64,000 bases of DNA from Ctena decussata (GCA_963989385.1 OZ022500.1:112757842-112821841), one strand, 5' to 3'. Numbered from the stretch's first letter, positions 30,604 through 42,339 are shown. Program-made: numbers and translations. The notes: generated from the letters alone by a model not told the origin.

Positions 30604-33600
30604 CAGAACTCTAGATAAGAGGGGTATTTGATGATAGTTGAAGGATAATTTTCTTTATTATGCCCCCAATTTCGGAGAAATTGTGGGGGCATATTGGTTT
30701 GGGCCTGTCCGTCTGTCCGTCTGTCATATCAAGAACCGTAAGAGCTAGGAGCTTGAAACTTTATACACATGATCAGTATGAAAAATAAGCGAACACGTGT
30801 TTTTTCTTTTTTCCGCGGGTCACATATTTCAAGAGTGACGCCCCTTTTTCGACTTAGCCTGCGGAACCTTGTGAACAAAATATCTCAAGAACCCCTGATG
30901 CTAGGATCATGAGGTTTTGCAGGATGAGAATGCCCAAGGTGTAGATGACCTGATTAACTTTTGAAACAAATTCGTGAATTTTTGACCGAGTTATGCCCCT
31001 TTTTCGACTTAGTGCATTGTAAGCCTATGGAACCTTGTGAACAAAATATCTCAAGAACCCCTGAAGCTAGGAGCATGATTTTTTGCAGGAAGATACTGCC
31101 TGTGGTGTAGATGACCTGATTAACTTTTGAAAAAAATTCGTGAATTTTTGATCGAGTTATTCCCCTTTTTCGACTTAGTGCATTGAGGCCTATGGTACAA
31201 AGGTACCCTTACATATAGTCAAGAACAATAAGAGCTAGGAACTTGAAACTTTATACACATGATCAGTATGGAAAATAAGCAGACCCGTATTTTTTTATTT
31301 TTCCGCCGGCAATGTATTTCCAGAGTTATGCCCCTTTTTCGACTTAGCCTGTGGAACCTTGTGAACAAAATATCTCAAGAACCCCTGATGCTAGGATCAT
31401 GAGGCTTTGCAAGATGAGAATGCCCAAGGTGTAGATGACCTGATTAACTTTTGAAACAAATTCGTGAATTTTTGACCGAGTTATGCCCCTTTTTCGACTA
31501 AGTGCATTGTAAGCCTATGGAACCTTGTGAACAAAATATCTCAAGAACCCCTGAAGCTAGGAGCATGATTATTTGCAGGAAGATACTGCCTGTGGTGTAG
31601 ATGACCTGATTAACTTTTGAAAAAAATTCGTGAATTTTTGATCGAGTTATTCCCCTTTTTCGACTTAGTGCATTGAGGCCTATGGTACAAAGGTACCTTT
31701 ACATATAGTCAAGAACAATAAGAGCTAGGAACTTGAAACTTTATACACATGATCAGTATGGAAAATAAGCAGACCCGTATTTTTTTATTTTTCCGTCGGC
31801 AATGTATTTCCAGAGTTATGCCCCTTTTTCGACTTAGCCTGTGGAACCTTGTGAACAAAATATCTCAAGAACCCCTGATGCTAGGATCATGAGGCTTTGC
31901 AAGATGAGAATGCCCAAGGTGTAGATGACCTGATTAACTTTTGAAACAAATTCGTGAATTTTTGACCGAGTTATGCCCCTTTTTCGACTTAGTGCATTGT
32001 AAGCCTATGGAACCTTGTGAACAAAATATCTCAAGAACCCCTGAAGCTAGGAGCATGATTATTTGCAGGAAGATACTGCCTGTGGTGTAGATGACCTGAT
32101 TAACTTTTGAAAAAAATTCATGAATTTTTGAATGAGTTATTCCCCTTTTTCGACTTAGTGCATTGAGGCCTATGGTACAAAGGTACCTTTACATATAGTC
32201 AAGAACAATAAGAGCTAGGAACTTGAAACTTTATACACATGATCAGTATGGAAAATAAGCAGACCCGTATTTTTTTATTTTTCCGCCGGCAATGTATTTC
32301 CAGAGTTATGCCCCTTTTTCGACTTAGCCTGTGGAACCTTGTGAACAAAATATCTCAAGAACCCCTGATGCTAGGATCATGAGGCTTTGCAAGATGAGAA
32401 TGCCCAAGGTGTAGATGACCTGATTAACTTTTGAAACAAATTCGTGAATTTTTGACCGAGTTATGCCCCTTTTTCGACTTAGTGCATTGTAAGCCTATGG
32501 AACCTTGTGAACAAAATATCTCAAGAACCCCTGAAGCTAGGAGCATGATTATTTGCAGGAAGATACTGCCTGTGGTGTAGATGACCTGATTAACTTTTGA
32601 AAAAAATTCGTGAATTTTTGAATGAGTTATTCCCCTTTTTCGACTTAGTGCATTGAGGCCTATGGTACAAAGGTACCTTTACATATAGTCAAGAACAATA
32701 AGAGCTAGGAACTTGAAACTTTATACACATGATCAGTATGAAAAATAAGCAGACCCGTATTTTTTTATTTTTCCGCCGGCAATGTATTTCCAGAGTTATG
32801 CCCCTTTTTCGACTTAGCCTGTGGAACCTTGTGAACAAAATATCTCAAGAACCCCTGATGCTAGGATCATGAGGCTTTGCAAGATGAGAATGCCCAAGGT
32901 GTAGATGACCTGATTAACTTTTGAAACAAATTCGTGAATTTTTGACCGAGTTATGCCCCTTTTTCGACTTAGTGCATTGTAAGCCTATGGAACCTTGTGA
33001 ACAAAATATCTCAAGAACCCCTGAAGCTAGGAGCATGATTTTTTGCAGGAAGATACTGCCTGTGGTGTAGATGACCTGATTAACTTTTGAAAAAAAATCG
33101 TGAATTTTTGATTGAGTTATTCCCCTTTTTCGACTTAGTGCATTGTAAGCCTATGGAACCTTGTGAACAAAATATCTCAAGAACACCTGATGCTAGGAGC
33201 ATGATTTTACGCGGGAAGATACTGCCTGTGGTGTAGATGACCTGATTAACTTTTGAAAATAATTTGTAAATTTTGGATTGAGTTATGCCCCTTTTTCAAC
33301 TTAGTGCATTATTTGCCTATGGAAGCTTGTGAACAAAATATCTGGAGAACCCCTGATGCTAGGATCATGATTTTTGCAGGTTGATATTGCCCAAGGTGTA
33401 GATGACCTGATTAACTTTCAAAAACAATTCGTAAATTTTTGACTGAGTTAAGCCCCTTTTTCGACTTAGTGCATTGTAAGCCTATGGTACAAAGGTACAA
33501 GCATTATTGGATGAACCTTCTCTAGAGACAAGCATATGGTTGGGGGCATAGTGTTTCATAAACACATTTTCTAGTTTCTCACTGAAACCATATGTTGTGA

Positions 33601-33723
33601 CCCCTCATCTGAACCGTCTCGATGAGACAGTTCAGATGAGGGGTCTCAACATATGTTTTTATCCAGAATTAACAAAAATTATCCCTAATTATCACCAAAT
33701 ACTCCCTCTTATCTAGGGCTCTG
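30604..33723. mobile_element. foldback MITE, AGAGCTCTAGATAAG family, split by a Helitron-like element
   Basis: Left remnant 30604-30657 and right remnant 33575-33723 together make one copy of the 203 bp palindrome. The interruption lies exactly between A and T in CTTTA|TTTCTC. Confidence 0.87.
30658..33574 (+). mobile_element. Helitron-like tandem-repeat element, family TATGCCCCCAA
   Basis: 5' end: hairpin TATGCCCCCAATTTC / GAAATTGTGGGGGCATA (30659-30693), then CTGTCCGTCTGTCCGTCTG. Body: four near-perfect copies of a 490 bp higher-order unit (anchors at 30752, 31242, 31732, 32222, 32712), each made of three related subunits of about 163 bp. 3' end: single TTGGGGGCATA (33540-33550), hairpin GTGTTTCATAAACAC, and terminal CTAG (33571-33574) followed by T. 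Comparison with 27781-27984 gives clean boundaries and no target duplication. No protein is coded. Confidence 0.88.
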
Positions 33724-34392
33724 ATCTTATCAGTGGGATTGATCATCAAAATTGTACATGTAGCACAGCTGGACACTTGGAAAGCACCTTAAATGAAAAT
33801 TTTAAACAAGAACACAAAATCTTTTTGGGAGTTAAGTCGTGGAAGCAGGTACCACTGCTGTATTTCCGGCGGCAGCGTTAATGTTTGTTTACCCCAGTGC
33901 TGGTATTTCATCATTTGCTTATACACTGTTTCTGTATAGCAAAGAAATTTCATTGGTACTTTATAAATGAATATGGCTAAATCATCTGTAAATTTCATTA
34001 TAACCCACAGCTATGTTTTTCTGGGATAACTCTCCTGTAATAATAGTTGCTGATAATAAAAGAAAACAGTGCAATTTGACAAGACCAGATCTGATGTTAA
34101 AGATTGATATCCTGTAGTGAAGACAGAGAAGCAATTTGAATATTAGGCATAACATTGTTTATATGAAACTGTGTACATTATTTATATGAAACTGTGATTT
34201 CTTGTGCACCAGTTAACCTATGTATGGTACATCTGAATTTGTTACTGTAAGTTATTCTGTTAAAAATAACCTTATCAATGAGTTGTTCTTGTGTATTATA
34301 ATCCATGAGATGAGTGTTACAATTATACATGAAGGCAGTGGAACATAGCCTTTCAAATGTACTTGGAAGACAACAGTGTAAGATGGACAATA
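33724..34392. other. no gene seen
   Basis: Spacer of about 670 bp with short open frames only; no shared repeat or RNA gene recognised. Confidence 0.4.
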
Positions 34393-34568
34393 TGAGCCAC
34401 GGCACGACAAAACCAACAAAGTGGCATGTGCACCCAGTGAAGATTCAGATCAGCCTGGGCATCCACCCAGTCTGATCAGAGTCTTTGCTGTCCACATGGA
34501 GCTAGCTAAGACCTGTCCACATGGAGCTAGCTAAGACCCTAAGACCCTTAGCTACCCTATAAGCGCCT
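34393..34568. mobile_element. palindromic MITE, TGAGCCGCGACA family, truncated copy 3
   Basis: Left arm TGAGCCACGGCACGACAAAA is present and the centre is duplicated (GTCCACATGGAGCTAGCTAA twice); the right arm is missing. Confidence 0.75.
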
Positions 34569-34599
34569 GCTAATATTTTGTTTTAAGAGAAACCCTCAC

Positions 34600-37500
34600 A
34601 CCAGGTATGAAAATCAGCTATATCTCAGATCGTTTATGTCTGATTTCAATGTCGTGAAAAGTAGTTACCCGGTAATAATGTCATTTGTCTGAAGCAACTG
34701 ACACTGGTTTATGAAATGAAGCAATTTACCGGAATACTTCAGAAAACTGAGCATAAAGTCAGTTTTTAGCTCACCTGAGCCTTTAGGCTCATAGGTGAGC
34801 TTATAGTATAGCCAGGCATCCGTCGTCCGTCCATCCGTCGTCCGTCCGTCCGTCGTCAACATTTTCAAACATCTTCTCCTCTGAAACCACTGGGCCGATT
34901 GAAGCCATATTTCATATGGAGCCTACCTAGGTCGGGGGAACGAAAGTTTGTTCGCGGTATCTGGGTCACATGACCAAGATGGACGCCACGCCCATATATG
35001 GTAAAAACCCTTCGAAAATCTTCTTCTCCAGAACCAAAAGGCCTATGACCTTGAAACTTGGTATGTAGCATCGGGCATGCGAGCCCATCATAGTTTGTAC
35101 AAATCATGACCTTGCGTTGACCTTGACCTAATTTACAGTATGGTCAAGTTTGGTACGTTATGCTTTTATATGGGCAAACGCTTAAACAGTGGATTTCTCA
35201 GAAACTATTTATTCTATGGTTTAATACTTGGTATACATGGTCGACCAAATGACCAGATGAAGATATTATGTCACAAAAGGTCAAGGTCATTCCGTCGGAC
35301 CATCCGTCGTCAAGATTTTCAAACATCTTCTCCTCTGAAACCACTGGGCCGATTGAAGCCAAATTTTATATGCAGCCTCCATGGGCTGGGGGAAAGAAAG
35401 TTTGTTCGAGGTATCTGGGTCACATGACCAAGATGGCCGCCACGCCCATATATGGAAAAAAAACCTCAAAAATCTTCATCTACAGATCCAAAAGGCCTAT
35501 GACCTTGAAACTTGGTATGTAGCATCGAGCATGCGAGCATATCATAGTTTGTACAAATCATGACCTTGCGTTGACCTTGACCTTATTTACAGTATGGTCA
35601 AGTTTGGTACGTTAGGCTTTTATATGGGAAAACGCTTAAACAGTGGATTTCTCAGAAACTATTTAATTCTATGGTTTAATACTTGGTATACATGGTCGAC
35701 TAAATGACCAGATGAAGATATTATGTCAAGAAAAGTCAAGGTCATTCCGTCGGACCATCCGTCGTCAAGATTTTCAAACATCTTCTCCTCTGAAACCACT
35801 GGGCCGATTGAAGCCAAATTTTATATGCAGCCTCCATGGGTTGGGATAAAGAAAGTTTGTTCGCGGTATCTGGGTCACATGACCAAGATGGCCGCCACGC
35901 CCATATATGGTAAAAACCCTTCAAAAATCTTCTTTTACAGATCCAAAAGGCCTATGACCTTGAAACTTGGTATGTAGCATCGGGCATGCGGGCCCATAAT
36001 AGTTTATACAAATAATGACCTTGCGTTGACCTTGACCTTATTTACGGTATGGTCAAGTTTGGTACGTTAGGCTTTTATATGGGCAAATGCTTAAACAGTG
36101 GATTTCTCAGAATCCATTTAAGTCTAAGGTACAATATGTTGTATACATGGTCGACTAAATGACCAGATGAAGATATCATGTCACTTAAGGTCAAGGTCAT
36201 TCCGTCGGACCATCCGTCGTCAAGATTTTCAAACATCTTCTCCTCTGAATCCACTGGGCCGATTGAAGCCAAATTCATATGCAGCCTCCATTGGTTGGGG
36301 AAACGAAAGTTTGTTCACGGTATCTGGGTCACATGACCAAGATGGCCGCCACGCCCATATATGGTAAAAACCCTTCAAAAATCTTCTTCTACAGAACCAA
36401 AAGGCCTATGACCTTGAAACTTGGTATGTAGCATCGGGCATGTGGGCTTAATGTAGTTTGTATAAATCATGACCTTGCGTTGACCTTGACCTAATTTACG
36501 GTATGGTCAAGTTTGGTACGTTAGGCTTTTATATGGGCAAATGCTTAAACAGTGGATTTCTCTGAATCCATTTAAGTCTTAGGTACAATATGTTGTATAC
36601 ATGGTCGACTAAATGACCAGATGAAGATATCATGTCACTTAAGGTCAAGGTCATTCCGTTGGACCATCCGTTGTCAAGATTTTCAAACATCTTCTCCCCT
36701 GAAACCACTGGTCTGATTGAAGCAAAATTTCATATGGAGTCTCAGTTGGATGGGGGAACGAAAGTTTATTCCTGGGGTCTGGGTCACATGACCAAGATGG
36801 CCGCCCTTCCCATATATGGTAAAAAACTTTAAAAAATCTTCTTCTCCAGAACCAAAAGGCCTATGACCTTGAAACTTGGTATGTAGCTTTGGGCATGCGA
36901 GCCCATCATAGTTTGTACAAATGATGACCTTGCGTTGATCTTGACCTAATTAACGGCATGGTCAACGTTGGTATGTTAGGCTTTTATATGGGAAAACGCT
37001 TATATAGTGGATTTCTCAGAAACTATTTAAGTCTAAGGTAGAATATGTGGTATATATGGTCAACTTAATGACCAGATGAAGATATTATGTCACTGAAGGT
37101 CAAGGTCATTTTGTCAGTCTGTCCGTCATCAAGATTTTCAAACATCTTCTCCTTTGAAACTACTGGGGAGAATGAAGCCAAATTTCATATGGTGTCTCAG
37201 TGGGATAGGGGAACTAAAGTTTATACCTGGGGTTTGGGTCACATGACCAAGATGGCCGCCATGCCCATATATGGTAAAAACCCTTTGAAAATCTTCTTCT
37301 CGAGAACCAAAAGGCCTATGATCTTGAACATTGGTATGTAGCATCGAGCATGCAAGCCCATTATAGTTTATACAAATAATGACCTTGAACTGGCCTTGAC
37401 TTAATTTACGACATGGTCAACTTTGGTACATTAGGCTTTTATATGGGAAAACGCTTATACAGTGGATTTCTCAGAAACTATTTAAGTCTAAGGTACAATA

Positions 37501-38757
37501 CGTGGTGTATATATGGTCAACTAAATGACCAGATGAAGCTATTATGTCACTGAAGGTCAAGGTCAGTTTGTCTGTCTGTCCGTCATCAAGATTTTCAAAA
37601 CATCTCCTCTGAAACCACTGGTCTGATTGAAGCAAAATTTCATATGGAGTCTAAGTGTGATCGGGGAATCAAAGTTTGTTCTCGGGATCTTGACCAAGAT
37701 GGCCGCCATGCCCGTATACGGTAAAAACCCTTCAAAATCTTCTTCTCCAGAACCAAAAAGCGTATGACCTTTAAACTTGGTTTGTAGCTTTGGGCACTCA
37801 AGCCCATCATAGTTTATACAAATGATTGTGCGTTGACCTTGACCTAATTTATGACACTGTCAACTTTGGTACATTATGTAGGCTTTTATATGGGAAAATG
37901 CTTAAACAGTGGATTTTTCAGAAACTGTTCAAGTCTAAGGTACAATATTTGGTATATATGGTTGACTAAATGACCAGATGAAGATATTTTGTTGTTAAAG
38001 GTCAAGGTCATTCTTTGACTGTTGTACAAGGTCATTGAGATTCTGTCACCCGTCAACATTTTCAAACATCTTCTCAGACGCCACTGGGGTCAATTGAAGA
38101 GATATTTCACATGGAGCTTCACCGGCTTAAAGGAACCATAGTTTGTTCAGATGGTCTTGGTCACTTGACCAAAATGGCCACCATGCCCATATATGGTAAA
38201 AACTCTTCAAACGTCTTTTTCTCGAGAACCGAAAGGTCTATAACCTTGAAACTTGGTACCGGTATGTAGCATTGGGCACTCAGGCCCATCATAGATTATA
38301 CAAATGATTACTGTATTTCATATGGAGCTTTTATACTGGGTCAAAGGAATCAAAGTTTGTTCAAATGGTCATGGTCACATGAACATGGTGGCCACCACGC
38401 CCATATATGATAAAAACCCTTCAGAAATCTTAGTCCAGAAACAAAGGCCCAGTGACCTTGTGGCTCGGTATATAGAATTGGGACTCAACATTAATCCCCA
38501 AGGGAGGGGGGTTATCTGCCCCTGCCCTGGTGCTATATACATGTATAAAAGCATTAAAATATATACCAGGACCAAGTGTCAGGTGAGCTACAGGACCATT
38601 GGTCCTCTGGTTTCTGATGAGTTTGGGTAAACGACTTCATTTCATACAATAATAGCATTTGGTGTAGACAGAGGACATTAGTGCAAGTGAACTGTGCTTT
38701 AGGACTTAAAAATCAGACTTTTAGACCTGAAATAATATATAGCTGATTTTTTTCTTT
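34600..38757. mobile_element. foldback element (AAAATCAGCTATATCT ends) split by a Helitron-like element
   Basis: Left remnant 34600-34767 (AAATCAGCTATATCTCAG) and right remnant 38611-38757 (ATATATAGCTGATTTTT) match the continuous copy at 44281-44775. The 3.84 kb element between them is a later insertion. Confidence 0.7.
34768..38610 (+). mobile_element. Helitron-like tandem-repeat element, family AGCTCACCTGAGCC
   Basis: 5' end: hairpin AGCTCACCTGAGCC / GGCTCATAGGTGAGCT, then CCGTCGTCCGTC microsatellite (34820-34856). Body: about eight units of 455 bp (anchors CAAACATCTTCTCC at 34867, 35321, 35776, 36231, 36685), each with ACCAAGATGGCCGCC and AAAAGGCCTATGACCTTGAA. 3' end: single CAGGTGAGCT (38580-38589), hairpin AGGACCATTGGTCCT, terminal CTGG (38607-38610) before T. 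The many 60-108 codon frames inside are readings of the unit. Confidence 0.85.
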
Positions 38758-39154
38758 TCTTATTTAACCGTCATGATCATGTGATCATGACATATGTTGT
38801 TCACCTTGTAATGAGCACATTATTCATCACTTTCCAGTACTTTTATGAGAAGATGTTAATTGACTTTAGGGCTCCATATAAGATGTCGGTTTGATGTAGA
38901 CTTGAGGTATTCTTTTCTTATGGGTATACATCACAGGAGCTTGAAGTTCTAGCTTCGAAACATTTCTAAACCTTGTCATCCAAAGTGTCCAATACAGCTC
39001 TGTACAATAATAATTTTTAATGACATATGGTCCTTCGGATTTTTTACATTTTTGAAGTGTTTCACTGTCTAAACTTCAAGCGCCTGTGTATACATATATA
39101 TTATGTAGCTTTCGTTAAAGTGAATTGGTATACCTCCATGTCTTTTGTCAATTT
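38758..39154. other. no gene seen
   Basis: Spacer with a short ATGATCATGTGATCATGAC palindrome near 38773; otherwise nothing supportable. Confidence 0.4.
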
Positions 39155-39352
39155 TAAAAAGGGAAACAGCTTTTTCAACATCCTATTTGCTTCTCTGGAA
39201 GACATAACTGTTGCAGAATGGCTCTTCTCTGATAAGGGAGAATTTGCTCCTATGAAAGCAAATTTTTTTTTTTTTACAGTAGACCCCACTGAGAAGGGAG
39301 GCAAAATAGAAAATGACGTGTTGCTTACTCTGTAATTGTACCCATTCACCAT
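39155..39352. mobile_element. MITE, GAATGGGTACA family, copy 4
   Basis: AAAGGGAAACAGC, GAGAATTTGCTCCTATG and the end GTAATTGTACCCATTCACC. Overlapping frames on both strands read this repeat. Confidence 0.7.
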
Positions 39353-39943
39353 GTTTCTGAAAATAACGTTGTCCATATTTCTTAATAGGGCTGGTCAAAT
39401 ATTTTCAATACTTGTACACTTGTCCATGAAAAGCTGTATTGTAAGTATCAGAGAGGATGTATCTTTATGTACCTTAATTTAATAACTTTCAACTTTTATC
39501 TATTTCCTTGTCTATAACTTCATGAATGGCGATAACTAATAGCTTTTCCTTTCATTCAAAATCCCTAGTCTTATTCAAAATGATTAATGACTTCTGTTTC
39601 AATTCTCCTAATGACTTTCCCCACGTGGCTCAGCGGTACGTAACCATAGTTACACACACCTGGTGCCGAGTGTCCATCTAATGTTTAACGACTTTGTCTC
39701 TACATTTTTGGCTTGCGATGACGGTCGCAAGCCAGTATTCAAGTGGTTTAGTGATACCGAGTTATTTTTGGATGAGACGATACGTCACGCTTAGTCGGAA
39801 AATACCAAGAGAGTCTTTTTTTATCCATATCCGATTTACCTCATCTGCTAAAAATAACAGACGGAAAACACTTTATGGAGAAATGAAAGAAAATGCTTAT
39901 TTTGCATTCATCGAAATTGAAATTATCTGAATTCTACACATGA
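39353..39943. other. 3' side of TMA16, no other gene seen
   Basis: Contains the presumed TMA16 3' UTR (on the minus strand). No AATAAA was spotted within 200 bases of the stop on that strand. A 78-codon + strand frame at 39694-39930 runs antisense to it and is not supported. Confidence 0.35.
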
Positions 39944-40597
39944 CTAGTCCTTGTCAACATAATCTGGTAAATCCTCACTTTCTTCTTTTGTCTCTTCTTC
40001 AACATAATCTGGTAACTCCTCAGATTGTTTGTCTTTTTCTTCTTCAACATAATCTGGCAACAACTCTGATTCATCTCCTTCTTCTTTGTTTTCATAATTT
40101 TGTATGTTGAGATCAGACTTTCTTATTCTTCTCAGCTTTATGTTGGGAAAATATCTAACTTCACCTGTCCAGTTTCTAAAATAATTCAAATTCTTCCCAT
40201 TAATTAAGTCTGGTACTTCTATTCCTACTCCCTCAAATTCATTTTTCTCTCTCTCCTCAGTTAGTCTTATTGCTGTTTCTCTAGAGACATGTTGCTTTGA
40301 CTGTCTGTTACCTATAGTGTTAACAATACTTATTTGCTCAAGTTCATCTTTGAACCTATCTAGATAACCAGTTACCATTACTGCAAGATCATGTTTAGTG
40401 AAGGAAGTTTTCTGAGGGTCCATTTGATCTTGAAACCACTGTAACTTTTGCCTCAGCTGTTCTTGTTTGATTGAAGTATCAGATTTTGATTTCTGTTTCT
40501 TCACTTCATGATGAGTCTGTCTAGTCAGTTGTGAAGCTTGACGACTGTTTGGGTGAATCACAGCCTTACCAACTTTTACTTTTGGAGCTTTAGGCAT
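39944..40597 (-). CDS. TMA16: translation machinery-associated protein 16
   Basis: A single 217-codon frame (human about 203 residues). TMA16 is a nuclear/nucleolar factor on pre-60S ribosomal particles (family knowledge). The family signature is visible throughout: MPKAPK start, VIHPNSRQASQLTRQTHHE (about 13-31), LQWFQDQMDPQKTSFTKHD (52-70), YLDRF and HVSRETAIRLTEERE (about 104-118), FEGVGIEVPDLINGKNL, FRNW and PNIKLRRI. The C-terminus is acidic and carries three copies of a (L)PDYVE/D motif, not a family feature I know. There is no intron in the frame, although vertebrate orthologues have several; intron loss or a retrocopy are both possible, and the intact frame favours function. A TATATTTTAG acceptor-like site lies 11-20 bases before the ATG, so a 5' UTR intron is possible. 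Transcribed away from METTL22. Confidence 0.92.
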   Translation of the reverse strand: MPKAPKVKVGKAVIHPNSRQASQLTRQTHHEVKKQKSKSDTSIKQEQLRQKLQWFQDQMDPQKTSFTKHDLAVMVTGYLDRFKDELEQISIVNTIGNRQSKQHVSRETAIRLTEEREKNEFEGVGIEVPDLINGKNLNYFRNWTGEVRYFPNIKLRRIRKSDLNIQNYENKEEGDESELLPDYVEEEKDKQSEELPDYVEEETKEESEDLPDYVDKD

Positions 40598-40682
40598 TCT
40601 TACTCACCTAAAATATAGAAGCTAATGTCTTATTAATTTGGTCTTAACCATTTACAAAAAGTAACTGTATACCCATTAATAT

Positions 40683-41034
40683 CATTTATCATATGATGTC
40701 ACATCTGAAAGTGTAATAAAGCCATGCATTAAAAACCATAATCCACTAGTGGATTAAATATACAAATTACGTCATAACGATATACGTTGACGACCATTAA
40801 AACGTCGCGGTTTCTAATGGCGAAATTGTGACGTTTTAATGCAAATTTTGCTAATAAAATGCGATTTTAGTGTCATATGATAAATAGAATCTTGCATTCG
40901 TGCTCCTGTATTATTGAATTTATTAAACTCGTTGGGGAAAACCGATAAGATGCTCGGCAAAGCCTCGCATCTTATCTTTTTCCCCACTTGTTTAATAAAT
41001 TCAATAAAACATGAGCACTCATGTAAGATCCTAT
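40683..41034. mobile_element. MITE, TTTATCATATGAC family, copy 2 (5' flank of TMA16)
   Basis: Closely matches 19926-20282, including GTAATAAAGCCATGCATTAA, the GATGCTCGGCAAAGCCTCGC palindrome centre and the end TGAGCACTCATGTAAGATCC. Begins 86 bases upstream of the TMA16 start codon. Confidence 0.82.
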
Positions 41035-41529
41035 TTAATGTTCCAAACCTTCAAACATCAAGTTGTGACAAAAAGTGCCAAGACAAACAGAGTAGACACA
41101 GATCAGACTGCTCCTTCAGAAGCAGTCTGATCAGGGTTACACTGTTTGCTCTTCCATTAAGTGTTTTCGGAAAGACATACCTGAAAAAACAAATCATTTT
41201 TCTCTAATTTTTCAGGAAGATGAGAACATTTATTGTACCTATACATGTTACAGAAATAATACTTGGAATTTACCATCAAATTATAAGAATCAGTCTCAAT
41301 ATTAACACCTATATCTTCAGATCATGACAGCCAATAATGAAATTGCTACCAGAAATATACTTTTGACATATCTGTCAGCAAAATTATGTCACCAAATGAT
41401 GTCAGATCAAAGAACTGAAATGGATAGGTTAAGCCTAAAACTGACATCATAAAATAAACAGAATTTGCATTGGGCCTTATAGGTAATAAGGTTAACATGT
41501 CATACAAGTATCAGTCAGATGTAGGGAAA
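41035..41529. other. no gene; one GATCAGACTG foldback
   Basis: A short foldback at 41095-41150 (AGATCAGACTGCTCC / AGCAGTCTGATCAGGG) belongs to the same small family as 2840-2889. Nothing else recognised. Confidence 0.45.
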
Positions 41530-41694
41530 CAGTGGCGGATCCAGAGGGGGTTCAGGGGGTTCAAATGAACCCCCTTCTCAGCCCAAATGATCTTATTTTC
41601 ATGGGGAATTTCAAGAAAAATTGGTCAAACTGCATAAATCGAACCCCCTCAGCTAATTTGAACCCCCTATCCAAAATTCCTGGATCCGCCCCTG
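41530..41694. mobile_element. MITE, CAGTGGCGGATCCAG ends
   Basis: Left end CAGTGGCGGATCCAGAGGG and right end CTGGATCCGCCCCTG are inverted repeats; 165 bp, non-coding. A half copy lies at 5283-5345. The CAGGGGCGGATCCAG terminus occurs widely in invertebrate genomes. Confidence 0.8.
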
Positions 41695-42164
41695 GGAAAA
41701 GTCAGACCATGGTGGTAGAAGTTCTGCGACATTTGTATTTTACAAGTAAATACCACAAAACAAGCTGACCTATGTATAAAATGCCTAAATCAGAAAAAGG
41801 GCATAAATAGTTGAATAGGTTTAAAATTTGTAAAGTTGTCTGCCAGATACAGATATCCTAGCTCCAGCAGTTCTTCAGATACTTTGTTCACAGCTTGTTC
41901 CTATATAAAATGCCTAATTCTGAAATGGAGCATAACCAAATACATTTACCATATTGTTTTCCTAATAAATACCCTCTCATAATTGCCCCACCCATTTTTT
42001 CTGTTAAAAGTGGCCAAATTCCTCCAAGTTTGGCTTTAGCCCACAAACTGTATGATTTATTGCCAACTTTTGTCACAATAATGCTGTTATAGGACTTGTG
42101 AACTGCAATGCCCCAGGGGGGTTTATTAGAAGAAATATGGTATTCACATATACACTCAAAAAGG
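41695..42164. other. no gene seen
   Basis: Short frames on both strands around 41888-42092 overlap each other; neither has recognisable similarity. Confidence 0.4.
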
Positions 42165-42330
42165 TAAAGGTTTCTGTAGCCTTATGGCCATAGGGGCAGT
42201 GGGTTTTACAGGCCCACCATATCTTGGTCCTGGCATATAAAAGACAGAGCCCATCCCTCTTCTTTACTTACCTTTAAACTTCCACATTCCAAAAGGGTGC
42301 CCAATGCCCATTTAAATTACTACTGGGACA
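42165..42330 (-). mobile_element. 5'-truncated SINE-like repeat, second copy
   Basis: On the minus strand it reads GAGGGATGGGCTCTGTC, AAGATATGGTGGGCC and CTGCCCCTATGGCC, matching the body of 3768-4040. The tRNA-like head is absent. Confidence 0.55.
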
Positions 42331-42339
42331 GAGAGAGTA

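Noticed and set aside
35140..37344. Series of similar 60-95 codon frames on both strands
   Set aside because: All repeat with the 455 bp unit of the Helitron-like element, with stops at equivalent places; no conserved protein.
25829..38610. Regularly spaced repeats considered as a CRISPR array
   Set aside because: Units are long (145-490 bp), degenerate and contiguous without unique spacers, and the sequence is eukaryotic with spliced genes.
39101..39398. Overlapping 71-102 codon frames around 39.0-39.4 kb
   Set aside because: They read a copy of the GAATGGGTACA MITE; the same frames appear in pieces in its other copies.
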